From Antedon mediterranea (Eukaryota > Echinodermata > Crinoidea > Comatulida > Antedonidae), in contig NC_092676.1 in the NCBI RefSeq assembly GCF_964355755.1, forward strand, positions 12,818,288-12,882,287: DNA of 64,000 bases, given 5' to 3'. Both the position numbers and the translations under genes were made by a program. The notes under the pieces are model-generated. The model was not told the origin of the DNA. It ran no database searches and saw nothing but the letters and a program-made list of their open reading frames with translations. This document shows positions 37,278 to 48,942 of this stretch, one piece after another. Position 1 is the first letter of the stretch. Every line of letters starts with the position of its first letter.

Positions 37278-39454
37278 TTAGACCATTTTGTGCATTTCGA
37301 TAAAACTTTTCACACAAAAAAATCAAATTGCACAAAAAAGCTTAATACCGTGTTTGAAATCGTTTTAAACCAATTTGAGCATGTCGAAAAAACTTTTCAC
37401 ACAAAAACATCAAAGTGCACAGAATATCTTCAAATCGCATTTAGAGACGTTTTAGACCATTTTGTGCATTTCGAAAAAATTTGTTAACATAAAAAGACCA
37501 AAGTGTTTAGAATATCTCCAAATCGCATTTGGAGACGTTTTAGACCATTTTGTGCATTTCGATGAAACTTGGTTACACAAAAACATCAAAGTGCTTAAAA
37601 TCACATTTGAAACCGTTTTAGAGCATTTTGAGCATTTCGATAAAACTTTTCACACAAAAACATCAAAGTGTACAAAATAGCTTCAAATCACATTTGAAAC
37701 CGTTTTAGACCATTTTGAGCATTTCGATAAAACTTTTCACACAAAAACATCAAAGTGTACAAAATAGCTTCAAATCGCATTTGGAGACGTTTTAGACCAT
37801 TTTGTGCATTTCGATGAAACTTGGTTACACAAAAACATCAAAGTGCTTAAAATCACATTTGAAACCGTTTTAGAGCATTTTTAGCATTTCGATAATACTT
37901 TTCACACAAAAACATCAAAGTGTACAAAATAGCTTCAAATCGCATTTGGAGACGTTTTAGACCATTTTGTGCATTTCGATGAAACTTGGTTACACAAAAA
38001 CATCAAAGTGCTTAAAATCACATTTGAAATCGTTTTAGACCATTTTGAGCATTTCGATAAAACTTTTCACACAAAAAAATCAAAGTGCACAAAATAGCTT
38101 CAAATCGCATTTGGAGACGTTTTAGACTATTTTGTGCATTTCGAAAAAATTTGTTAACATAAAAAGACCAAAGTGTTTAGAATATCTCCAAATCGCATTT
38201 GGAGACGTTTTAAATCATTTTGTGCATTTCGATGGAACTTGGTTACACAAAAACATCAAAGTGCTTAAAATCACATTTAAAACCGTTTTAGAGCATTTTG
38301 AGCATTTCGATAAAACTTTTCACACAAAAACATCAAAGTGTACAAAATAGCTTCAAATCGCATTTAGAGAGGTTTTAGACCATTTTGTGCATTTCGATAA
38401 AACTTTACACACAAAAACATCAAAGTGTACAAAAAAGCTTCAAATCGCATTTAGAGACGTTTTAGACCATTTTGTGCATTTCGATAAAACTTTTCACACA
38501 AAAACATAAAATTGCACAAAATAGCTTAATATCGTGTTTGAAAACGTTTTAAACCATTTTGAGCATGTCGATAAAACTTTTCACACAAAAATATCAAAGT
38601 GCACAGAATATCTTCAAATCGCATTTAGAGACGTTTTAGACCATTTTGTGCATTTCGAAAAAATTTGTTAACATAAAAAGACCAAAGTGTTTAGAATATC
38701 TCCAAATCGCATTTGGAGACGTTTTAGACCATTTTGTGCATTTCGATGAAACTTGGTTACATAAAAACATCAAAGTGCTTAAAATCACATTTAAAACCGT
38801 TTTAGAGCGTTTTGAGCATTTCGATAAACTTTTCACACAAAAACATCAAAGTGCACAAAATAGCTTCAAATCGCATTTAGAGATGTTTTAGACCATTTTG
38901 TGCATTTCGAAAAAACTTTTCACACAAAAACATCAAATTGCACACAATAGCTTAATACCGTGTTTGAAATCGTTTTAAACCATTTTGAGCATGTCGATAA
39001 AACTTTTCACACAAAAACATCAAAGTGCACAGAATATCTTCAAATCGCATATAGAGACGTTTTAGACCATTTTGTGCATTTCGAAAAAATTTGTTAACAT
39101 TAAAAGACCAATGTGTTTAGAATATCTCCAAATCGCATTTGGAGACGTTTTAGACCATTTTGTGCATTTCGATGAAACTTGGTTACACAAAAACATCAAA
39201 GTGCTTAAAATCACATTTGAAACCGTTTTAGAGCATTTTGAGCATTTCGATAAAACTTTTCACACAAAAACATCAAAGTGTACAAAATAGCTTCAAATCA
39301 CATTTGAAACCGTTTTAGACCATTTTGAGCATTTCGATAAAACTTTTCACACAAAAACATCAAAGTGTACAAAATGGCTTCAAATCGCATTTGGAGACGT
39401 TTTAGAGCATTTTGAGCATTTCGATCAAACTTTTCACACAAAAACATCAAAGTG
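37278..39454 (+). repeat. A/D mosaic segment
   Basis: 37,290-38,35x follows 32,792-33,85x at 4,498 bp spacing. 38,636-39,290 follows 17,355-18,009 at 21,281 bp. Then a short fusion near 39,395-39,430 (GGCTTCAAATCGC, GATCAAACTTTTC) leads into module B. It carries scattered private substitutions, for example CATTAAAAGACCAATGTG near 39,100. Confidence 0.72.
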
Positions 39455-40790
39455 TACAAAATAACTTCAAATCGCATTTAGAGACCTTTTAGACCATTTT
39501 GTGCATTTTGGTAAAACTTTTCACACAAAAACATCAAATTGCACAAAATAGCTTAATATCGTGTTTGAAAACGTTTTAAACCATTTTGAGCATGTCGATA
39601 AAACTTTTCACATAAAAATATCAAAGTGCACAGAATAGCTTCAAATCGCATTTGGAGACGTTTTAGACCATTTTGTGCATTTTGGTAAAACTTTTCACAC
39701 AAAAACATCAAATTGCACAAAATAGCTTAATATCGTGTTTGAAAACGTTTTAAACCATTTTGAGCATGTCGATAAAACTTTTCACTCAAAAATATCAAAG
39801 TGCACAGAATATCTTCAAATCGCATTTAGAGACGTTTTAGACCATTTTGTGCATTTTGAAAAAATTTGTTAACATAAAAAGACCAAAGTGTTTAGAATAT
39901 CTCCAAATCGCATTTGGAGACGTTTTAGACCATTTTGTGTTTTTCGAAAAAACTTTTCACACAAAAACATCAAAGTGTACAAAATTGCTTCAAATCGCAT
40001 TTGGAGACGTTTTAGACCATTTTGTGCATTTTGGTAAAACTTTTCACACAAAAACATCAAAATTCACAAAATAGCTTAATATCGTGTTTGAAAACGTTTT
40101 AAACCATTTTGAGCATGTCGATAAAACTTTTCACTCAAAAATATCAAAGTGCACAGAATATCTTCAAATCGCATTTAGAGACGTTTTAGACCATTTTGTG
40201 CATTTCGAAAAAAATTGTTAACATAAAAAGACCAAAGTGTTTAGAATATCTCCAAATCGCATTTGGAGACGTTTTAGACCATTTTGCGCATTTCGATGAA
40301 ACTTGGTTACACAAAAACATCAAAGTGCTTAAAATCACATTTAAAACCGTTTTAGAGCGTTTTGAGCATTTCGATAAACTTTTCAAACAAAAACATCAAA
40401 GTGTACAAAATAGCTTCAAATCGTATTTGGAGACGTTTTAGACCATTTTGTGCGTTTCGATGAATCTTGGTTACACAAAAACATCAAAGTGCTTAAAATC
40501 ACATTTAAAACCGTTTTAGTGCATTTTGAGCATTTCGATAAAACTTTTCACACAAAAACATCGAAGTGCACAAAATAGCTTCAAATCGCATTTAGAGATG
40601 TTTTAGACCATTTTGTGCGTTTCGATAAAACTTTTCACACAAAAACATCAAATTGCACAAAATAGCTTAATATCGTGTTTGAAAACGTTTTAGACCATTT
40701 TGAGCATGTCGATAAAACTTTTCACACAAAAACATAAAAGTGCACAAAATAGCTTCAAATCGCATTTAGAGATGTTTTAGACCATTTTGT
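39455..40790 (+). repeat. Module B, copy 4, truncated
   Basis: Follows 2,931-4,26x at 36,524 bp spacing (39,847/3,323, 40,196/3,672). It leaves module B at about 40,790, where GTGCGTTTCG of B becomes GTGCATTTCG and the sequence continues as module D (compare 15,530 onward). Confidence 0.8.
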
Positions 40791-42094
40791 GCATTTCGAT
40801 AAAACTTTTCACACAAAAACATCAAATTGCACAAAATAGCTTAATACCGTGTTTGAAATCGTTTTAAACCATTTTGAGCATGTCGATAAAACTTTTCACA
40901 AAAAAACATCAAAGTGCACAGAATAGCTTCAAATCGCATTTGGAGACGTTTTAAACCATTTTGTGCATTTCGATAAAACTTTTCACATAAAAACATCAAA
41001 GTGTCCAAAATAGCTTCAAATCGCATTTAGAGACGTTTTAGACCATTTTGGGCATTTATAAAAGTGCTTAAAATCACATTTCAAACCGTTTTAGAGCATT
41101 TTGAGCATTTCGATAAAACTTTTCACACAAAAACATCAAAGTGCACAAAATAGCTTCAAATCGCATTTAGAGATGTTTTAGACCATTTTGTGCAATTCGA
41201 TGAAACTTTTCACACAAAAACATCAAAGTGCACAAAATAGCTTCAAATCGCATTTAGAGATGTTTTAGACCATTTTGTGCATTTCGATAAAACTTTTCAC
41301 ACAAAAACATAAAAGTGAACAGAATAGCTTCAAATTGCATTTGGAGACGTTTTAGAGCATTTTGTGCATTTCGATAAAATGTGTTAACATAAAAAGACCA
41401 AAGTGTTTAGAATATCTTCAAATCACATTTGGAGACGTTTTAGACCATTTTTGGCATTTCGATGAAACTTGGTTACACAAAAACATCAAAGTGCTTAAAA
41501 TCACATTTAAAACCGTTTTAGAGCATTTTGAGCATTTCGATAAAACTTTTCACACAAAAACATCAAAGTGTACAAAATAGCTTCAAATCGCATTTAGAGA
41601 GGTTTTAGACCATTTTGTGCATTTCGATAAAACTTTTCACACAAAAACATCAAAGTGTACAAAATAACTTCAAATCGTATTTAGAGACGTTTTAGACCAT
41701 TTTGTGCATTTTGATAAAACTTTTCACACAAAAACATCAAATTGCACAAAATAGCTTAATATCGTGTTTGAAAACGTTTTAAACCATTTTGAGCATGTCG
41801 ATAAAACTTTTCACACAAAAATATCAAAGTGCACAGAATATCTTCAAATCGCATTTAGAGACGTTTTAGACCATTTTGTGCATTTCGAAAAAATTTGTTA
41901 ACATAAAAAGACCAAAGTGTTTAGAATATCTCCAAATCGCATTTGGAGACGTTTTAGACCATTTTGTGTTTTTCGAAAAACTTTTCACACAAAAACATCA
42001 AAGTGTAGAAAATTGCTTCAAATCGCATTTAGAGACGTTTTAGACCATTTTGTGCATTTCGAAAAAACTTTTTAAAATAAAAACACCAAAGTGC
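40791..42094 (+). repeat. Short D and A fragments with private rearrangements
   Basis: 40,841-41,03x resembles 15,554-15,74x. A 25-bp deletion follows at 41,057. 41,362-41,580 is a GATAAAATGTGTTAAC segment like 6,460. 41,58x-42,04x resembles 1,15x-1,65x, and a GAAAAAACTTTTTAAAATAAA monomer lies at 42,060. It is the most broken stretch of the window and immediately precedes the second macro-copy. Confidence 0.7.
41051..41067 (+). other. 25-bp deletion in a class a monomer
   Basis: GGGCATTT is followed at once by ATAAAAGTGCTT. The intact form near 1,030-1,070 and 43,570-43,620 has 25 more bases between these blocks, including GATGAAACTTGG. The join is between 41,057 and 41,058. It is private to this site. 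Confidence 0.8.
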
Positions 42095-45000
42095 TTAGAA
42101 TAGCTTCAAATCGCATTTGGAGACGTTTTAGACCATTTTGTGCATTTCGATGAAACTTGGTTACACAAAAACATCAAAGTGCTTAAAATCACATTTGAAA
42201 CCGTTTTAGAGCATTTTGAGCATTTCGATAAAACTTTTCACACAAAAACATCAAAGTGTACAAAATAGCTTCAAATCACATTTGAAACCGTTTTAGACTA
42301 TTTTGAGCATTTCGATAAAACTTTTCACACAAAAACATCAAAGTGTACAAAATAGCTTCAAATCGCATTTGGAGACGTTTTAGACCATTTTGTGCATTTC
42401 GATGAAACTTGGTTACACAAAAACATCAAAGTGCTTAAAATTACATTTGAAAGCGTTTTAGAGCATTTTAAGCATTTCGATAATACTTTTCACACAAAAA
42501 CATCAAAGTGTACAAAATAGCTTCAAATCGCATTTGGAGATGTTTTAGACCATTTTGTGCATTTCGATGAAACTTGGTTACACAAAAACATCAAAGTGCT
42601 TAAAATCACATTTGAAACCGTTTTAGACCATTTTGAGCGTGTCGATAAAACTTTTCACACATAAAAATCAGAGTGCACTAAATAGCTTCAAATCGCATTT
42701 GGAGACGTTTTAGACCATTTTGTGCATATCGATGAAACTTGGTTACACAAAAACATCAAAGTGCTTAAAATCACATTTGAAATCGTTTTAGACCATTTTG
42801 AGCGTTTCGATAAAACTTTTCACACAAAAAAATCAAAGTGCACAAAATAGCTTCAAATCGCATTTGGAGACGTTTTAGACTATTTTGTGCATTTCGAAAA
42901 AATTTGTTAACATAAAAAGACCAAAGTGTTTAGAATATCTCCAAATCGCATTTGGAGACGTTTTAAACCATTTTGTGCATTTCGATGGAACTTGGTTACA
43001 CAAAAACATCAAAGTGCTTAAAATCACATTTAAAACCGTTTTAGAGCATTTTGAGCATTTCGATAAAACTTTTCACACAAAAACATCAAAGTGTACAAAA
43101 TAGCTTCAAATCGCATTTAGAGAGGTTTTAGACCATTTTGTGCATTTCGATAAAACTTTTCAAACAAAAACATCAAAGTGTACAAAATAGCTTCAAATCG
43201 CATTTAGAGACGTTTTAGACCATTTTGTGCATTTCGATAAAACTTTTCACACAAAAACATCAAATTGCACAAAATAGCTTAATATCGTGTTTAAAACCGT
43301 TTTTACCATTTTGAGCATTTCGATAAACTTTTCACACAAAAACATCAAAGTGCACAAAATAGCTTCAAATCGCATTTAGAGATGTTTTAGAACATTTTGT
43401 GCATTTCGAAAAAATTTTTCACACAAAAACATCAAATTGCACAAAAAAGCTTAATACCGTGTTTGAAATCGTTTTAAACCAATTTGAGCATGTCGATAAA
43501 ACTTTTCACACAAAAACATCAAAGTGCACAGAATATCTTCAAATCGCATTTAGAGACGTTTTAGACCATTTTGGGCATTTCGATGAAACTTGGTTACACA
43601 AATACATAAAAGTGCTTAAAATCACATTTAAAACCGTTTTAGAGCATTTTGAGCATTTCGATAAAACTTTTCACACAAAAACATCAAAGTGTACAAAATA
43701 GCTTCAAATCGCATTTAGAGAGGTTTTAGACCATTTTGTGCATTTCGATAAAACTTTTCACACAAAAACATCAAAGTGTACAAAATAACTTCAAATCGTA
43801 TTTAGAGACGTTTTAGACCATTTTGTGCATTTTGATAAAACTTTTCACACAAAAACATCAAATTGCACAAAATAGCTTAATATCGTGTTTGAAAACGTTT
43901 TAAACCATTTTGAGCATGTCGATAAAACTTTTCACACAAAAACATCAAATTGCACAAAATAGCTTAATATCGTGTTTGAAAACGTTTTAAACCATTTTGA
44001 GCATGTCGATAAAACTTTTCACACAAAAATATCAAAGTGCACAGAATATCTTCAAATCGCATTTAGAGACGTTTTAGACCATTTTGTGCATTTCGAAAAA
44101 ATTTGTTAACATAAAAAGACCAAAGTGTTTAGAATATCTCCAAATCGCATTTCGAGACGTTTTAGACCATTTTGTGTTTTTCGAAAAAACTTTTCACACA
44201 AAAACATCAAAGTGTACAAAATTGCTTCAAATCGCATTTGGAGACGTTTTAGACCATTTTGTGATTTTCGAAAAACTTTTCACACAAAAACATCAAAGTG
44301 TAGAAAATTGCTTCAAATCGCATTTAGAGACGTTTTAGACCATTTTGTGCATTTCGAAAAAATTTGTTAACATAAAAAGACCAAAGTGTTTAGAATATTT
44401 CCAAATCGCATTTGGAGACGTTTTAGACCATTTTGTGCATTTCGATGAAACTTGGTTACACAAAAACATCAAAGTGCTTAAAATCACATTTAAAACCGTT
44501 TTAGAGCGTTTTGAGCATTTCGATAAACTTTTCACACAAAAACATCAAAGTGCACAAAATAGCATTTAGAGATGTTTTAGACCATTTTGTGCATTTCGAT
44601 AAAACTTTTCACACAAAAACATCAAATTGCACAAAAAAGCTTAATACCGTGTTTGAAATCGTTTTAAACCAATTTGAGCATGTCGATAAAACTTTTCACA
44701 CAAAAACATCAAAGTGCACAGAATATCTTCAAATCGCATTTAGAGACGTTTTAGACCATTTTGTGCATTTCGAAAAAATTTGTTAACATAAAAAGACCAA
44801 AGTGTTTAGAATATCTCCAAATCGCATTTGGAGACGTTTTAGACCATTTTGTGCATTTCGATGAAACTTGGTTACACAAAAACATCAAAGTGCTTAAAAT
44901 CACATTTGAAACCGTTTTAGAGAATTTTGAGCATTTCGATAAAACTTTTCACACAAAAACATCAAAGTGTACAAAATAGCTTCAAATCACATTTGAAACC

Positions 45001-48000
45001 GTTTTAGACCATTTTGAGCATTTCGATAAAACTTTTCACACAAAAACATCAAAGTGTACAAAATAGCTTCAAATCGCATTTGGAGACGTTTTAGACCATT
45101 TTGTGCATTTCGATGAAACTTGGTTACACAAAAACATCAAAGTGCTTAAAATCACATTTGAAATCGTTTTAGACCATTTTGAGCATTTCGATAAAACTTT
45201 TCACACAAAAAAATCAAAGTGCACAAAATAGCTTCAAATCGCATTTGGAGACGTTTTAGACTATTTTGTGCATTTCGAAAAAATTTGTTAACATAAAAAG
45301 ACCAAAGTGTTTAGAATAGCTTCAAATCGCATTTGGAGACGTTTTAGACCATTTTGTGCATTTCGATGAAACTTGGTTACACAAAAACATCAAAGTGCTT
45401 AAAATCACATTTGAAACCGTTTTAGAGCATTTTGAGCATTTCGATAAAACTTTTCACACAAAAACATCAAAGTGTACAAAATAGCTTCAAATCACATTTG
45501 AAACCGTTTTAGACTATTTTGAGCATTTCGATAAAACTTTTCACACAAAAACATCAAAGTGTACAAAATAGCTTCAAATCGCATTTGGAGACGTTTTAGA
45601 CCATTTTGTGCATTTCGATGAAACTTGGTTACACAAAAACATCAAAGTGCTTAAAATTACATTTGAAAGCGTTTTAGAGCATTTTGAGCATTTCGATAAT
45701 ACTTTTCACACAAAAACATCAAAGTGTACAAAATAGCTTCAAATCGCATTTGGAGACGTTTTAGACCATTTTGTGCATTTCGATGAAACTTGGTTACACA
45801 AAAACATCAAAGTGCTTAAAATCACATTTGAAACCGTTTTAGACCATTTTGAGCGTGTCGATAAAACTTTTCACACAAAAAAATCAGAGTGCACTAAATA
45901 GCTTCAAATCGCATTTGGAGACGTTTTAGACCATTTTGTGCATATCGATGAAACTTGGTTACACAAAAACATCAAAGTGCTTAAAATCACATTTGAAATC
46001 GTTTTAGACCATTTTGAGCGTTTCGATAAAACTTTTCACACAAAAAAATCAGAGTGCACAAAATAGCTTCAAATCGCATTTGGAGACGTTTTAGACTATT
46101 TTGTGCATTTCGAAAAAATTTGTTAACATAAAAAGACCAAAGTGTTTAGAATATCTCCAAATCGCATTTGGAGACGTTTTAAACCATTTTGTGCATTTCG
46201 ATGGAACTTGGTTACACAAAAACATCAAAGTGCTTAAAATCACATTTAAAACCGTTTTAGAGCATTTTGAGCATTTCGATAAAACTTTTCACACAAAAAC
46301 ATCAAAGTGTACAAAATAGCTTCAAATCGCATTTAGAGAGGTTTTAGACCATTTTGTGCATTTCGATAAAACTTTTCAAACAAAAACATCAAAGTGTACA
46401 AAATAGCTTCAAATCGCATTTAGAGACGTTTTAGACCATTTTGTGCATTTCGATAAAACTTTTCACACAAAAACATCAAATTGCACAAAATAGCTTAATA
46501 TCGTGTTTAAAACCGTTTTTACCATTTTGAGCATTTCGATAAACTTTTCACACAAAAACATCAAAGTGCACAAAATAGCTTCAAATCGCATTTAGAGATG
46601 TTTTAGAACATTTTGTGCATTTCGATAAAATTTTTCACACAAAAACATCAAATTGCACAAAAAAGCTTAATACCGTGTTTGAAATCGTTTTAAACCAATT
46701 TGAGCATGTCGATAAAACTTTTCACACAAAAACATCAAAGTGCACAGAATATCTTCAAATCGCATTTAGAGACGTTTTAGACCATTTTGGGCATTTCGAT
46801 GAAACTTGGTTAAACAAATACATAAAAGTGCTTAAAATCACATTTAAAACCGTTTTAGAGCATTTTGAGCATTTCGATAAAACTTTTCACACAAAAACAT
46901 CAAAGTGTACAAAATAGCTTCAAATCGCATTTAGAGAGGTTTTAGACCATTTTGTGCATTTCGATAAAACTTTTCACACAAAAACATCAAAGTGTACAAA
47001 ATAACTTCAAATCGTATTTAGAGACGTTTTAGACCATTTTGTGCATTTTGATAAAACTTTTCACACAAAAACATCAAATTGCACAAAATAGCTTAATATC
47101 GTGTTTGAAAACGTTTTAAACCATTTTGAGCATGTCGATAAAACTTTTCACACAAAAACATCAAATTGCACAAAATAGCTTAATATCGTGTTTGAAAACG
47201 TTTTAAACCATTTTGAGCATGTCGATAAAACTTTTCACACAAAAATATCAAAGTGCACAGAATATCTTCAAATCGCATTTAGAGACGTTTTAGACCATTT
47301 TGTGCATTTCGAAAAAATTTGTTAACATAAAAAGACCAAAGTGTTTAGAATATCTCCAAATCGCATTTGGAGACGTTTTAGACCATTTTGTGTTTTTCGA
47401 AAAAACTTTTCACACAAAAACATCAAAGTGTACAAAATTGCTTCAAATCGCATTTGGAGACGTTTTAGACCATTTTGTGATTTTCGAAAAACTTTTCACA
47501 CAAAAACATCAAAGTGTAGAAAATTGCTTCAAATCGCATTTAGAGACGTTTTAGACCATTTTGTGCATTTCGAAAAAATTTGTTAACATAAAAAGACCAA
47601 AGTGTTTAGAATATTTCCAAATCGCATTTGGAGACGTTTTAGACCATTTTGTGCATTTCGATGAAACTTGGTTACACAAAAACATCAAAGTGCTTAAAAT
47701 CACATTTAAAACCGTTTTAGAGCGTTTTGAGCATTTCGATAAACTTTTCACACAAAAACATCAAAGTGCACAAAATAGCATTTAGAGATGTTTTAGACCA
47801 TTTTGTGCATTTCGATAAAACTTTTCACACAAAAACATCAAATTGCACAAAAAAGCTTAATACCGTGTTTGAAATCGTTTTAAACCAATTTGAGCATGTC
47901 GATAAAACTTTTCACACAAAAACATCAAAGTGCACAGAATATCTTCAAATCGCATTTAGAGACGTTTTAGACCATTTTGTGCATTTCGAAAAAATTTGTT

Positions 48001-48942
48001 AACATAAAAAGACCAAAGTGTTTAGAATATCTCCAAATCGCATTTGGAGACGTTTTAGACCATTTTGTGCATTTCGATGAAACTTGGTTACACAAAAACA
48101 TCAAAGTGCTTAAAATCACATTTAAAACCGTTTTAGAGCGTTTTGAGCATTTCGATAAACTTTTCACACAAAAACATCAAAGTGCACAAAATAGCATTTA
48201 GAGATGTTTTAGACCATTTTGTGCATTTCGATAAAACTTTTCACACAAAAACATCAAATTGCACAAAAAAGCTTAATACCGTGTTTGAAATCGTTTTAAA
48301 CCAATTTGAGCATGTCGATAAAACTTTTCACACAAAAACATCAAAGTGCACAGAATATCTTCAAATCGCATTTAGAGACGTTTTAGACCATTTTGTGCAT
48401 TTCGAAAAAATTTGTTAACATAAAAAGACCAAAGTGTTTAGAATATCTCCAAATCGCATTTGGAGACGTTTTAGACCATTTTGTGCATTTCGATGAAACT
48501 TGGTTACACAAAAACATCAAAGTGCTTAAAATCACATTTGAAACCGTTTTAGAGAATTTTGAGCATTTCGATAAAACTTTTCACACAAAAACATCAAAGT
48601 GTACAAAATAGCTTCAAATCACATTTGAAACCGTTTTAGACCATTTTGAGCATTTCGATAAAACTTTTCACACAAAAACATCAAAGTGTACAAAATAGCT
48701 TCAAATCGCATTTGGAGACGTTTTAGACCATTTTGTGCATTTCGATGAAACTTGGTTACACAAAAACATCAAAGTGCTTAAAATCACATTTGAAATCGTT
48801 TTAGACCATTTTGAGCATTTCGATAAAACTTTTAACACAAAAAAATCAAAGTGCACAAAATAGCTTCAAATCGCATTTGGAGACGTTTTAGACTATTTTG
48901 TGCATTTCGAAAAAATTTGTTAACATAAAAAGACCAAAGTGT
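42095..48942 (+). repeat. 3216-bp tandem duplication of module A
   Basis: First unit 42,095-45,310; second unit 45,311 to about 48,942, longer by a nested 416-bp duplication. Landmarks step by 3216 bp: 42,885/46,101, 43,399/46,615, 44,084/47,300. The rare GACTATTTTGAGCATTTCG variant is at 42,297 and 45,513. Macro-copy 1 holds a single unit (partly cut by the window start). The end overlaps the next duplication because boundaries inside similar monomers cannot be fixed. Confidence 0.87.
47561..48392 (+). repeat. 416-bp tandem duplication, five monomers
   Basis: Units 47,561-47,976 and 47,977-48,392. Both contain the shortened monomer in which AATAGC joins ATTTAGAGATG (47,776 and 48,192). They differ in the class c linker: AATATTTCC in the first (near 47,611), AATATCTCC in the second (near 48,027). 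Neither macro-copy 1 nor the first 3216-bp unit has this doubling, so it is among the youngest events here. Confidence 0.9.
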
